From the NCBI GenBank assembly GCA_023398165.1, contig JAEWSQ010000012.1:248001-312000 (forward strand): a stretch of DNA of 64,000 bases. The letters are read 5' to 3'. The notes below the pieces were generated by a model, which saw only the letters and a program-made list of their open reading frames with translations, had not been told where the DNA came from and ran no database searches. Made by a program: the position numbers and the translations under genes. Position 1 is the stretch's first letter; each line of letters starts with the position of its first letter. Shown one piece after another: positions 8,316 through 16,501 of the stretch. This DNA comes from Spirochaetota bacterium (GTDB lineage Bacteria; Spirochaetota; Spirochaetia; Treponematales; Treponemataceae).

Positions 8316-9929
8316 ATGAGTGTGAACAATGCTGCAGCGCCAAAGGGAGAACCAGATATTCTTTTTATAGAAAAAAAAAGCAAGACCCCCATATTGAGGG
8401 TTTTTTTGATCGTGCTTCTATGTATTCTGCCCGTTGTTACAATAATCGATTTAATATCAGGCGATTATGAAGTATTTTTAGGCGAGGCTATCGTAATTTT
8501 CATTGTAGCCTTGTCTATTTATCTTCTTCAAAAAGGTCATTATGTTGCCTCCTCCCGTATTGCATCTGTTATTTTTTACGTAGCTGCAGTTGCTATTGCA
8601 TTAACTCATCCTTTAACCGAAACGGGCAGTATTTTCCGTCTTGTAACATATTCTTCAGCAGCTTTAGGATTTGCAAGTTTTTTTCTTGTGGAAAACACAT
8701 GGCCCCTGGTTGTTGCAGGTATTAACGGTGCTGGAGCCATAATTTACTTAGTAATCGTTTTTGCCGGAAAAATACCGACAGGCGAGCTTATTGCAGAAAT
8801 TGCAACCACAACTCTTTTTTCAAGCATAGTAAATTTTTTCATTATTATATCTGTCCGTATGGGGAGGGGAATTTCCACCAGACTGGAAAAGACAGGGCGG
8901 GAAGCAGAAGAAAAAGCTGCAATACTTCATGCCGCTGCAGGCAGAAGCGAGGAAAACCTCCGTTCCACTGGAGTTCTTTCTGACCGGGTTTTAGAAATAA
9001 GGGCTGCCTCTGAAGCTGTACAGGCCTCTGTTGTAAAAATTGAAGGCAGTCTTGCTGGTCTTGACCGGAATGCAGACATTGCCGACAAGGAGGCCCGTCT
9101 AATCGGAGATCGTGTTCAGGAATTGAATAAACATATTGAAACTGAAGTTTCAGCTCAGGAGGAATCGGCTGCTTCTGTAAATAATATGGTTATGTCTGTT
9201 GCAACAGTTGCAGATTCTGCGCGGGAACGGAGGGAAAGCCTTGCAGCCCTTAGGAATACTGCGGGTGATGGAGAACAGCAGCTTTCATCCCTCATTGAAT
9301 CGATCGGCAGAATGGGCGGCAGTGTAGATGCTATCCGCGACATGATTACTATAATTAATAAAATAGCCAGTTCAACAAATTTACTGGCTATGAATGCCTC
9401 TATAGAAGCAGCGCATGCAGGAGATGCAGGACGGGGATTTTCTGTTGTTGCAGATGAAATACGGACTCTTGCAGAAAGTTCATCCAAGAATGCAAAGGAC
9501 ATAGGGATTAAGCTCAAAGAAGTACTTTCCATTATTAATGAAGTTTCTGACGGGGGCGGACGTTCTAAAGAAGCCTTTGAAGGAATAAAACGCGAAATAG
9601 AAAAAGCGATGGATTCATTCACAGAAATTACTCAGGCAACAGAAGATCTTTCTACGGGCGGGAAACAGATACTTGAAGCTATAACCGATTTAAATAAGAC
9701 TTCGCAAGGTTTAAAAGAAAGCGGTTCTGCGATTGCAGATGCACAGGGAAAACTTGTCGCACTTCAGGCAAGGACGAAAGAAGGGGTAGGCTCTGTCTTA
9801 GTTGAGGCAAAGGCAGTCGGTACCCGTGCGGAAGGTCTTAAAGCGTCAGCACAGGCAGTTGCAGAGGTTGCAGAACGCAGTGCAAAAGAGGCAGCCGATC
9901 TTCATGAAAGCATGAAGGGGATTGCGTAA
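8316..9929 (+). CDS. Methyl-accepting chemotaxis protein, multi-TM sensor without HAMP
   Basis: 537 aa. Residues ~27-190 contain five or six membrane segments joined by short loops, so there is no large periplasmic ligand domain; sensing is probably within or close to the membrane. A coiled coil leads to the signalling domain (~250-500) with the hairpin-tip motif 'INKIASSTNLLAMNASIEAAHAG' region (split across 347-370) and 'GFSVVADEIRTLAESS'. No HAMP linker is evident. The protein should couple to CheW/CheA and drive flagellar behaviour. It has a consensus promoter and AGGAG. It is convergent with the MutS-like gene, the stop codons being adjacent (9927-9929 and 9930-9932). Confidence 0.93.
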   Translation: MSVNNAAAPKGEPDILFIEKKSKTPILRVFLIVLLCILPVVTIIDLISGDYEVFLGEAIVIFIVALSIYLLQKGHYVASSRIASVIFYVAAVAIALTHPLTETGSIFRLVTYSSAALGFASFFLVENTWPLVVAGINGAGAIIYLVIVFAGKIPTGELIAEIATTTLFSSIVNFFIIISVRMGRGISTRLEKTGREAEEKAAILHAAAGRSEENLRSTGVLSDRVLEIRAASEAVQASVVKIEGSLAGLDRNADIADKEARLIGDRVQELNKHIETEVSAQEESAASVNNMVMSVATVADSARERRESLAALRNTAGDGEQQLSSLIESIGRMGGSVDAIRDMITIINKIASSTNLLAMNASIEAAHAGDAGRGFSVVADEIRTLAESSSKNAKDIGIKLKEVLSIINEVSDGGGRSKEAFEGIKREIEKAMDSFTEITQATEDLSTGGKQILEAITDLNKTSQGLKESGSAIADAQGKLVALQARTKEGVGSVLVEAKAVGTRAEGLKASAQAVAEVAERSAKEAADLHESMKGIA

Positions 9930-11435
9930 TTATCGGTCTATGGTGATGCCCAAAAGCTTTAGAATGAGCAGCCCGTTTTTTTTAGTAACAATGCCGTCTT
10001 TTAACACATAATCAAATATCAGTTTGTCATCTTGAATTTCACCGTCGAAATACACAAGATCATAAAGATTTGTTGCATTTTCTGCAATTGTACTATCGTG
10101 AGTCGCAGCAATAATAAATGATTGAGGATTGGAAGCAAATTCTTTTAAGATAAGAGTTGCCCCATAAATCCTGTCATCCGAATTTGTGCCGGATAGAATC
10201 TCATCGATTAAGCAAAGACAAGGGTGTGCGCTTATGTGCTCTTTTATGAATGAAAGGCGTTTAGCTTCTGCATAGTACCTGCTCTGACTTTTTAGTATGT
10301 CGTCGTTTATTTTTAACGATGTGAGTATGGAAAGAACTGTAGTACTGTAATTTTTAGCAAATGCAAATGCGAAACTTGTCGCGAGCAGCTGATTCAGACC
10401 GAGCGATTTCATAAAAGTAGTTTTCCCTGCCATGTTTAGTCCGGTGACAATTAGGCCTCTTTCCAGTTTTTTACTTTGTCCGACAGAGCCTTCTATTAAA
10501 GGATGCTTCATCTCGAGAAAGTCTATGGAAGTGTTTTCTGTAATAGTTGATAAGACCGTTTCGTTGTTTTCCATAATCCGGACGGTATTCATGAGGCAGT
10601 CAAGGTAGCCGGTATAATAAACCGTTTTTCTAAGCTCTTCTCTGTGTTTGTTTATAAAGCGAGAAGTGTATTTGTAGGCTATTAATTCAAAACAGCAAAA
10701 TATTCTCAGGTAATCGAGAATAATCGAAATAAGATCTGTACCGGCGTATCCGAACCCGTCTTTAAATAAGATGGAACAGCCGTTCAGTTTGGAAAAAACC
10801 TGCAAATCGGGCATTGCTACAGTGAGTGAAATATCAGTTTTCTTTTGTATCGAATACAGGCGTCTGCATATAGTAAGAAAATAATTTATTGACCCCGATA
10901 CTCTCGATATTTTTGCATTTGTCAGCAGAAAAATACATAAGTTACAAATGCAGAAAAAGAGTACGGCTAAAAAAAGGAATTCGGTATTACGTAAATAAAC
11001 AATGCAGGAAAAAAGTATGTTTACACTATACAAAAAATAGAAATTATCGATAATCCAGAACTTAATGGTAAATCCATTCCAAAGATCATTTACAATTAAT
11101 CCTCTTTTTTGTTTTCCAATTTTATGCAGATATTTAATAATCTTCTGTCTGCCGGATGAATTTACTACTGCTGCAATATCGCCTTGTAAAGTAGTAATCT
11201 GTTCTTTAGATTTTATGCTTCTAAGCCAGTGATTAAAAACTTCATCTCCGCAGCTTGTAAATGTATTATTGTACTGTTTATCAAATTGTGAAAGGAGGAG
11301 GTCATCATAGGTATTACTATCAATTTTAAACTCATAATCGTTAAGCTGATCGTGAAGTCTTGTAAGGGTAAAGTCTGATTTTTCGGAAAATAGATTCCTG
11401 ACCGTATACTTTAAAGCTGATAACGTTTTCACCAT
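9930..11435 (-). CDS. Membrane-anchored MutS-like ATPase lacking the mismatch-recognition domain
   Basis: 501 aa. The C-terminal third is a MutS-type ABC ATPase: Walker A 'TGLNMAGKTTF' (331-341), 'SQSRYYAEAKRL' (the MutS S-x-x-x-E helix, ~384-393), Walker B 'CLIDEILSGTNS' (408-419) and 'ATHD' (444-447). The N-terminal mismatch-binding domain (F-x-E) and connector domain are absent. Instead, residues ~130-172 form two adjacent hydrophobic segments, so the ATPase is likely tethered to the membrane. Similar 'MutS-related' proteins occur in several phyla without known function, so mismatch repair should not be assumed. There is no clear Shine-Dalgarno before ATG 11435. A second, soluble MutS-like gene lies at 18973-20220. 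Confidence 0.85.
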   Translation of the reverse strand: MVKTLSALKYTVRNLFSEKSDFTLTRLHDQLNDYEFKIDSNTYDDLLLSQFDKQYNNTFTSCGDEVFNHWLRSIKSKEQITTLQGDIAAVVNSSGRQKIIKYLHKIGKQKRGLIVNDLWNGFTIKFWIIDNFYFLYSVNILFSCIVYLRNTEFLFLAVLFFCICNLCIFLLTNAKISRVSGSINYFLTICRRLYSIQKKTDISLTVAMPDLQVFSKLNGCSILFKDGFGYAGTDLISIILDYLRIFCCFELIAYKYTSRFINKHREELRKTVYYTGYLDCLMNTVRIMENNETVLSTITENTSIDFLEMKHPLIEGSVGQSKKLERGLIVTGLNMAGKTTFMKSLGLNQLLATSFAFAFAKNYSTTVLSILTSLKINDDILKSQSRYYAEAKRLSFIKEHISAHPCLCLIDEILSGTNSDDRIYGATLILKEFASNPQSFIIAATHDSTIAENATNLYDLVYFDGEIQDDKLIFDYVLKDGIVTKKNGLLILKLLGITIDR

Positions 11436-11484
11436 AAAATTTAAGGTATGAATTTAAAACGAAAACGGCAAGTATAAAAAGAGA

Positions 11485-11530
11485 ACTGATAAAAAAAGGT
11501 ACACTGCTTCTTACAGCGGTGTACCTTTAA
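11485..11530 (-). terminator. Intrinsic terminator after the M56-M23 gene
   Basis: Read on the minus strand, AAAGGTACAC pairs with GTGTACCTTT around an ~18-nt interior, followed by a T run (the A7 at 11491-11497 on the plus strand). It starts 17 bp after the stop codon of the gene at 11547-13301. Confidence 0.8.
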
Positions 11531-11546
11531 TTTCATTTAGGAATAG

Positions 11547-13301
11547 TTAAACTTTTGGTATTATCATCAAAGGCAGTGCATCTATCCAGTAACCTCCATG
11601 GAAGAGAAGTCCTGCTTCCTCTGTATCTGTGATGAAGCCGGTTTCAGCATTACCGGAATCATCGCAGACAAAGATACCATAATGCAGGTGAGGTCCGGTA
11701 GCGACTCCTGTGTTTCCTATTATACCGATTTGTGTGCCGGTTTTAACTGTATCTCCGGCTTTTACGGAAAATTCTTTTAGATGTGCATAGAGAACAAGAA
11801 CATTTCCTTTTTTAAGCACCAAAAGGTTTCCATAAGCTTCATCGAAATCTACCTTGTAGACTACTGAGTCCATAGTCGCAATAACAGGATCTCCGGCTCG
11901 CAATGTAGTCATATCTACCCCCTTGTGTAAATATGTTTGTCCTGTTATCGGGTGTTTATTATACCCGAAATCCATACTTACTTTTCCAAGATTCTCTGCA
12001 ATCGGCCACAAATGAGGCAGGTTGTCTTGAGGTACTGTAATATTTTCTACAAAAAAATCCGGGTTATTAAAGTCAAGCAGCGATAAAGGTTTCACTCTGC
12101 TGGCTTCAATTTCAATATCTGTTTTGGTTTCAACAGGTTTGCTGATCGATGCCTGTGCAGCTTCGTTTTCTGCAGGTTTTGCATACACGAGAGGCTGTGC
12201 AAAAACGAGCAGTAAGGCTGCACTAATTATTACAGCAGAACTTACCGCTGAATAAACCAGTTTCTTCTTTTTTCCGCCCGCTGCGGAAAAGTTTAAGACT
12301 ATCATGTTGATTCTCCTTGTGATAGAACTCTTTCCTGCATAACCCTGTGCACCGGGCATTACATAAGAGTTTGATGAATATGCTAAATCCAGTAGAAGAT
12401 TTGCATATTCTATGGGGTTGCAGGAAGAACGGACGGCAAACATGTCACAGCGTTCCTCCTGAGCCTGTTCCAGCTGCCGGATAAGAAACCTTACACCGGC
12501 GCAGGGCCAGAACAAAGCATGTACTATATCGAGGGCAAGACCTGTTATAAGATCGTGCCCGCTGATATGCTGTAATTCGTGAAGCATGACTGCCTGTCTT
12601 TGTTTTCTATTCCAGCGTACCGGAGACTCGGGAACAACGATTGAAGACTTTATACAGCCGTATGAAAAAGGACTTCCGTTCCATGAGGGAAGCGATATGA
12701 GTTTTGTTTTCCCGCAGGGATATCCTTTCCTCTGTAAACTGGTAAGAATTGTTTTCCATTCTTTATTTGTATTAGTATACGCCGATTTTAATAACCAGTT
12801 TGTATGTAAACGTTTTATAAGAACATTGATGAGTAATAGTCCTGCACCGGTAATCCATAGGAGTAGTATTAATCCTGTAATTTTTTCCGGCAGTGTAAAA
12901 GTAATTGACGGAAGTTTAAATCTCTGTTTGGAAGGAGACAGCTTTTGATTTAGTAGATGTTCGGTGTATTCAGATTCAGCTGATGAAGGATTCTGTTCAG
13001 ACGGTTCAACTAATATTCTGCTTTCTTTTGTTTCGGTTAAGGACGGCGAATTATTTTGTATTGAAGTACTATCAGTTATGGTAGTGTTCTGGAGACCCTG
13101 ATTATTGTATGAGAATAAAGAGAATCCTGCTGCCAGGAGAGGCAGAACAATAAGTAAAAAACGGAGCAGAAAAACTTTAGACGGAGAACTTATGCGGTTT
13201 TTTAATGGCAAATATACAAGAACGGCAAAAGCCCAGCATACCTGCATAGAAAGAATAATGCTTACAAGAATTACACTGGACTCTGATATAAATTCTATCA
13301 T
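11547..13301 (-). CDS. BlaR1-type M56 metallopeptidase fused to an M23 (LytM) peptidase domain
   Basis: 584 aa. Membrane segments near 9-31, 43-62, 141-162 and 352-372 frame a cytoplasmic M56 zinc site, 'HELQH' at 241-245 with a downstream 'EERCD' (E283-D286) as probable third ligand. In BlaR1/MecR1 this protease triggers loss of the BlaI repressor. Instead of the usual penicillin-binding sensor, the extracytoplasmic C-terminus (~435-570) is an M23 endopeptidase with all zinc/catalytic residues visible: 'HKGVD' (H459, D463), 'YAHL' (H507) and 'HLH' (538-540). M23 enzymes cut peptidoglycan cross-links, so the protein may bind or cut cell wall directly and signal inward. Its ATG overlaps the blaI-like stop (ATGA). 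A terminator follows. Confidence 0.9.
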   Translation of the reverse strand: MIEFISESSVILVSIILSMQVCWAFAVLVYLPLKNRISSPSKVFLLRFLLIVLPLLAAGFSLFSYNNQGLQNTTITDSTSIQNNSPSLTETKESRILVEPSEQNPSSAESEYTEHLLNQKLSPSKQRFKLPSITFTLPEKITGLILLLWITGAGLLLINVLIKRLHTNWLLKSAYTNTNKEWKTILTSLQRKGYPCGKTKLISLPSWNGSPFSYGCIKSSIVVPESPVRWNRKQRQAVMLHELQHISGHDLITGLALDIVHALFWPCAGVRFLIRQLEQAQEERCDMFAVRSSCNPIEYANLLLDLAYSSNSYVMPGAQGYAGKSSITRRINMIVLNFSAAGGKKKKLVYSAVSSAVIISAALLLVFAQPLVYAKPAENEAAQASISKPVETKTDIEIEASRVKPLSLLDFNNPDFFVENITVPQDNLPHLWPIAENLGKVSMDFGYNKHPITGQTYLHKGVDMTTLRAGDPVIATMDSVVYKVDFDEAYGNLLVLKKGNVLVLYAHLKEFSVKAGDTVKTGTQIGIIGNTGVATGPHLHYGIFVCDDSGNAETGFITDTEEAGLLFHGGYWIDALPLMIIPKV

Positions 13302-13687
13302 TTGCTTTTTCCTGAAGGTTTGGTGCGTGCAGAATCAAGAAGTTTTTTTAACTCGCTGTACTCTTCTTCGGATATTGCAGAATCTGTTCCCAGGAGGGCT
13401 GCTATTGCTTTGGTTTTTGAGCCGTTGAAGAATGTTTCTTGAGCCTGCTTTAGAACGGTAACCCCTTCTTCTTCAGCTACTGTAACGGGAAAATATACAA
13501 ACGATAAACCCGACTGACGGTGAGAAACCTTACCGCGCTGTTCAAGATTATTTAAAAACGTGCGGACCGTCGAATAACTCAAATCCTCGCCGAATTCTTT
13601 TTGAATGTCGCGCGCGCTTGCCTCGCCCATCTTAAACAAGAGTTCCAGAATTGCTCTTTCTCTTTTCGGCAGATCGTCCAAACCCAT
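13298..13687 (-). CDS. BlaI/MecI-family repressor
   Basis: 129 aa. Winged-helix of the penicillinase-repressor family: 'LPKRERAILELLFKMGEASA', 'EFGEDLSYSTVRTFLNNLEQRGKV' region (split here over residues 29-53) and 'HRQSGLSFVYFPV' for the wing; the C-terminal part is the dimerisation helices. Such repressors bind inverted repeats at their own promoter and are inactivated when the M56 partner is stimulated. The partner gene follows with a 4-bp overlap. The promoter upstream contains a GGTGCTA/TAGCACC palindrome (see separate entry), so autoregulation is very likely. Start ATG 13687 has AGGAGG at ideal spacing. Confidence 0.93.
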   Translation of the reverse strand: MGLDDLPKRERAILELLFKMGEASARDIQKEFGEDLSYSTVRTFLNNLEQRGKVSHRQSGLSFVYFPVTVAEEEGVTVLKQAQETFFNGSKTKAIAALLGTDSAISEEEYSELKKLLDSARTKPSGKSK

Positions 13688-13697
13688 GATGCCTCCT

Positions 13698-13740
13698 AAC
13701 AGGTGCTAGTTTTTTAGCACCTGTTAAAAATATAGCACCT
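13698..13740. promoter_or_regulatory. Probable operator of the BlaI-like repressor
   Basis: A perfect 11-bp inverted repeat, AACAGGTGCTA (13698-13708) and TAGCACCTGTT (13715-13725), with a 6-bp centre. A further half-site TAGCACCT follows at 13733-13740. On the minus strand the half-site overlaps the -10 hexamer and the palindrome covers the transcription start and the leader up to the Shine-Dalgarno. The half-site differs from the textbook BlaI/MecI TACA/TGTA box, so the repressor would have its own specificity. Confidence 0.75.
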
Positions 13741-13757
13741 AATTGTAATGCTGTCAA
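13729..13757 (-). promoter_or_regulatory. Promoter of the blaI-like / M56-M23 operon
   Basis: On the minus strand: TTGACA (13757-13752), 17-bp spacer, TATATT (13734-13729). The -35 is perfect. The TAGCACC operator elements sit over and just downstream of the -10, which is the arrangement expected for simple repression. Confidence 0.8.
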
Positions 13758-13769
13758 GAAAAAAGACTA

Positions 13770-14858
13770 TTATTTAACTAAAATCTCTTCTGTCGATTCT
13801 CTTCCATTCCAAAATCTGCCGTCAGCAATATACAGTTTTCTCTCAACAGAATTATCGGCTTTTATATAATCGACAACATACACTTCTCCGGTCTTTATGA
13901 TCATTGGATAATTATCGAAGGGGAGAACATCACCTGTCTTTATACTGTCTTTCAGATTCTCATATGAATTTTCCAGATGCCAGAATTCTCTGTATGCATA
14001 TCCCTTTAACCAGCTTAAATCCTGCTGTCCGTAGTAATATGCCTTGTATTCCCTGCCGGAAACCATAATAGTTTCAATTCGGAGCGGGTCAATATCTCTC
14101 ATGAGAACACGGAGGTCTTCTGACGTTATTTGGTTTACATAGAGCTTATCGAGCTGATTTGCCATACAGGGAATGGATCCGGTGTTGTCCGGGTTATTGA
14201 GTCCTGCGTGGGCCGATCCGTAAATACCCATGATGTCTTCATTATTGACAGTTCCAAGTTCATAGATAAAGTTTTTAACCATGTTTTGTTCGCGCTCAAT
14301 ATCACCTTTTTTACTATTCTTATTTGAATAATAACTTTTTCCCTGTTCGATTACCTCCAGGGCACGCGCATACTGTTGTGAATCTTTCAGGTTTTTACTC
14401 TCAAGATAGGTTAGATATTTTTTCCCTGTACTATCATACTGATGGCCGACATCGGTACCGTGAAAAATTGTTTCAGGGCATTTCTCTTTAATATTTTTAT
14501 AGAAAGTAAATGTATACGGATTAGCTGATGCTGTTCCATCCCATTCATCAAAAATAGACTGATAGATTTCATCGTTGTCTTCTTTCATCCAAACATTTAG
14601 TAATTCTGCAGTGTAATACGGCAGTTCCGCAAATAAGTGTCTCATACCGTCTTCATAATAATCCTTCCACAGACTGAATTCTGCTTCAATAATTTTCTGA
14701 ACCCCGTGCTCTTCTCCGTATAAATATATGTGCCCCGAATAATCATTTTTCTGCACTTTCCCTGAATTTTTTACTCCGCCTGCAAAAAGCGGCACACAGG
14801 CAGCGGCAAATACACTCATGCATAAGACTACTACAATACGTTTTCTTAGTTTTTTCAT
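13770..14858 (-). CDS. Exported protein resembling the ChaN/EreA/Tiki superfamily
   Basis: 362 aa with an N-terminal signal peptide (hydrophobic core residues ~8-27, ending 'VPLFAGG'). The mature part has 'YLYGEEHGVQKIIEAEF', 'LFAELPYYTAELLNVWM' and 'IMGIYGSAHAGL', which together look like the GxxH...E...E...GxxH pattern of the ChaN/TraB/erythromycin-esterase ('Tiki') fold. This is a fold-level guess; no substrate can be proposed and it may be non-enzymatic. AAGGAAG precedes ATG 14858. It lies upstream of the BlaI promoter on the same strand, 82 bp before blaI, so it is probably a separate unit from the repressor operon but shares its neighbourhood. Confidence 0.6.
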   Translation of the reverse strand: MKKLRKRIVVVLCMSVFAAACVPLFAGGVKNSGKVQKNDYSGHIYLYGEEHGVQKIIEAEFSLWKDYYEDGMRHLFAELPYYTAELLNVWMKEDNDEIYQSIFDEWDGTASANPYTFTFYKNIKEKCPETIFHGTDVGHQYDSTGKKYLTYLESKNLKDSQQYARALEVIEQGKSYYSNKNSKKGDIEREQNMVKNFIYELGTVNNEDIMGIYGSAHAGLNNPDNTGSIPCMANQLDKLYVNQITSEDLRVLMRDIDPLRIETIMVSGREYKAYYYGQQDLSWLKGYAYREFWHLENSYENLKDSIKTGDVLPFDNYPMIIKTGEVYVVDYIKADNSVERKLYIADGRFWNGRESTEEILVK

Positions 14859-14897
14859 TATATCTTCCTTTATTTTTAAAACCTTATGTACATGATA

Positions 14898-15290
14898 TCA
14901 GTTCCCGGCAGCAATTCCAACAACGGCCTTAATAATAACATAGGCTAGAAGAATCCATAGACCTATGAAGATTACTGCAAATGTCCAGTTATTCTTGAGC
15001 CGTATGGGCTGTTTTTCCGCCTTTGTGAAGGCATCTCTCATTACTTCTTTTGGAATCAGCTTAAGAGCAAGGGTAATGAGGAGAGGGAGTATTAGTAAGT
15101 CGTCAACGTAGCCGAGTATGGGGATGAAGTCGGGTATTAAGTCTATCGGGCTCAGGGCATACAATAAGGTGATGCCGATAATTATTTTTGGAAGAAAGCC
15201 GGCTCTAGGGTCTTTGTAAGCGTAATAGACGGCGGTGAGATTTCCCTTTATTTTTTTTGCTTTATCTTTCAGGTTCGAAATAAAACTCAT
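14898..15290 (-). CDS. YkvA-like DUF1232 membrane protein
   Basis: 130 aa. The family core 'ALSPIDLIPDFIPILGYVDD' (split around residues 45-64) lies between two hydrophobic segments, and a further membrane helix lies near the C-terminus (~103-125). DUF1232/YkvA proteins are small membrane proteins of unknown biochemical role. ATG 15290 has GAGG upstream. The gene follows the GNAT gene by 11 bp and is probably in the same transcript. Confidence 0.88.
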   Translation of the reverse strand: MSFISNLKDKAKKIKGNLTAVYYAYKDPRAGFLPKIIIGITLLYALSPIDLIPDFIPILGYVDDLLILPLLITLALKLIPKEVMRDAFTKAEKQPIRLKNNWTFAVIFIGLWILLAYVIIKAVVGIAAGN

Positions 15291-15301
15291 GATGATGCCT
15301 C

Positions 15302-15817
15302 TTAGTTTTCATCAGCCTGCAGCAGTTTTTCATAACAGCAGAAAAGACCCTTCCTGAAACGGACATACCCTCTCATGTGGTACTTATTTCTTTCATATAG
15401 TTTTACTGCAGAAGTGTTTTCAGGAAAAGCATCCAGCCGTATAGAAGTATAACCATTCTCCTTTGCGAAGGTTTCTGCAAAACTGAGCAATTTTTGAGCA
15501 AGTCCTTTACCTTGGAATGCAGGATCTAAAAAAAGTCTATGAATAACAAGCTGTCTGCCTGAAGTATACTGCCATTGAATTTCAGAATATTCTGCGTCCT
15601 GATAGTCATTCAGAACGACGTATCCTGCAAGCTTGGAATCATAAAACAAGCCGAAAGCTGTTTTGGAATTCAAATCAAGTTTTAGGATCTTTTCATTTGG
15701 ATATAGCTCGTCCCACTGGTCAATACCGTTTTTTCTAAGATGTTCAACCACACGGTGCAGTATAGAGGTCAGGGTATTTATACACGAAGCGTCAAGGTTT
15801 TTTATTTCAATATTCAT
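15302..15817 (-). CDS. GNAT-family N-acetyltransferase
   Basis: About 171 aa from ATG 15817; an in-frame TTG at 15829 is a possible earlier start. The GNAT fold is seen in 'AGYVVLNDYQ', the beta4-alpha3 acetyl-CoA loop 'HRLFLDPAFQGKGLAQKLL' (the Q-x-x-G-x-A variant), and the C-terminal 'IRLDAFPENTSAVKLYERNKY' block (split over ~133-153). It transfers an acetyl group from acetyl-CoA to an amine; substrate unknown. It lies in a minus-strand run of small genes and is followed by the YkvA gene. Confidence 0.9.
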   Translation of the reverse strand: MNIEIKNLDASCINTLTSILHRVVEHLRKNGIDQWDELYPNEKILKLDLNSKTAFGLFYDSKLAGYVVLNDYQDAEYSEIQWQYTSGRQLVIHRLFLDPAFQGKGLAQKLLSFAETFAKENGYTSIRLDAFPENTSAVKLYERNKYHMRGYVRFRKGLFCCYEKLLQADEN

Positions 15818-15844
15818 GAGGTTTTCCAAGTATTCTTCAGCGTA

Positions 15845-16087
15845 TCATTTTTTATGTGCAGGCTCAAGAAGATCAGTTGTGTCCAGTAAATATTTCTTTA
15901 CGCTCAGCCATATATTTCCCTTTGCCTCTTTTTCGACATCGAGGTCCGGATCATTAGGGAGAGATGCTATAATCTTTATGCTGAAGCCGTTTTTGAAAAC
16001 AGCAAACGTTCCGTACTTCGGAGAGAGTGTTTTTGCTGTGAGCTCTGTACAGCCCGTACCCGAAAAATATGCAGTGAGAATGTTCAT
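15845..16087 (-). CDS. Small hypothetical protein (80 aa)
   Basis: 80 aa, translationally coupled to the membrane protein gene before it (ATGA overlap at 16084-16087), which supports it being real. The N-terminus 'MNILTAYFSGTGCTELTAK' resembles the phosphate loop at the start of flavodoxin-type EFR1 proteins (YFSGTGN-T). The remaining ~60 residues do not continue a flavodoxin fold and are predicted soluble. It may be a remnant or coincidence. No function can be assigned. Confidence 0.55.
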   Translation of the reverse strand: MNILTAYFSGTGCTELTAKTLSPKYGTFAVFKNGFSIKIIASLPNDPDLDVEKEAKGNIWLSVKKYLLDTTDLLEPAHKK

Positions 16088-16491
16088 ACGGCTCTGCGGT
16101 ACTTTAAAATAAAAATCAGTTCAACGATGCCGAAGCCCAGTTCTGATGCAATAAAGAAAAGAGGAACAAGACTTCCGCCGCTTAATGAAAAGGAAAGGAA
16201 GATAAGACAGACAATTATCCGCCCAATGAAATCGTAGACGGCTAAAAACAATTGGGGTTTATGAATTCTCACCAAGCCCCATAACACGCACATAAAGCCG
16301 AACAGCTGCACGAATAAAAGGTGGAGGTTTGAGAAATCAGGGAATTCTCTCCCTGGAGATACATAGGTATGTACAAAGCGCAGCAGAATTATTAGGTACT
16401 TGTTAATAAAGGGCAGACAAAACGGCAGTGTTATGAGTAAGTCCCATAAGCCTATGAATTTAAATACCTTCAGTGCTTTTTCTTCTTCCAT
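16084..16491 (-). CDS. Small integral membrane protein of unknown function
   Basis: 135 aa with four hydrophobic segments (about residues 12-38, 57-77, 82-106 and 108-130) and short loops. No motif identifies a family. AAGGAAA precedes ATG 16491. The stop overlaps the start of the 80-aa gene. The preceding gene on the same strand, a cysteine-motif protein, ends 10 bp upstream, so the three are probably one transcript. Confidence 0.65.
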   Translation of the reverse strand: MEEEKALKVFKFIGLWDLLITLPFCLPFINKYLIILLRFVHTYVSPGREFPDFSNLHLLFVQLFGFMCVLWGLVRIHKPQLFLAVYDFIGRIIVCLIFLSFSLSGGSLVPLFFIASELGFGIVELIFILKYRRAV

Positions 16492-16501
16492 GAGTGTTTC
16501 C

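Noticed and set aside
9155..9622. 155-aa antisense ORF inside the chemoreceptor
   Set aside because: Arises from the low-complexity, Ala/Ser-rich coiled-coil codons; composition is typical of a shadow frame.
13698..13725. Rho-independent terminator
   Set aside because: The palindrome has an A-rich rather than T-rich flank on the plus strand and sits at the promoter of the blaI-like gene; an operator explains it better.
15845..16087. Flavodoxin (EFR1-type) protein
   Set aside because: Only the first ~15 residues resemble the flavodoxin loop; the rest does not continue the fold and the protein is too short.
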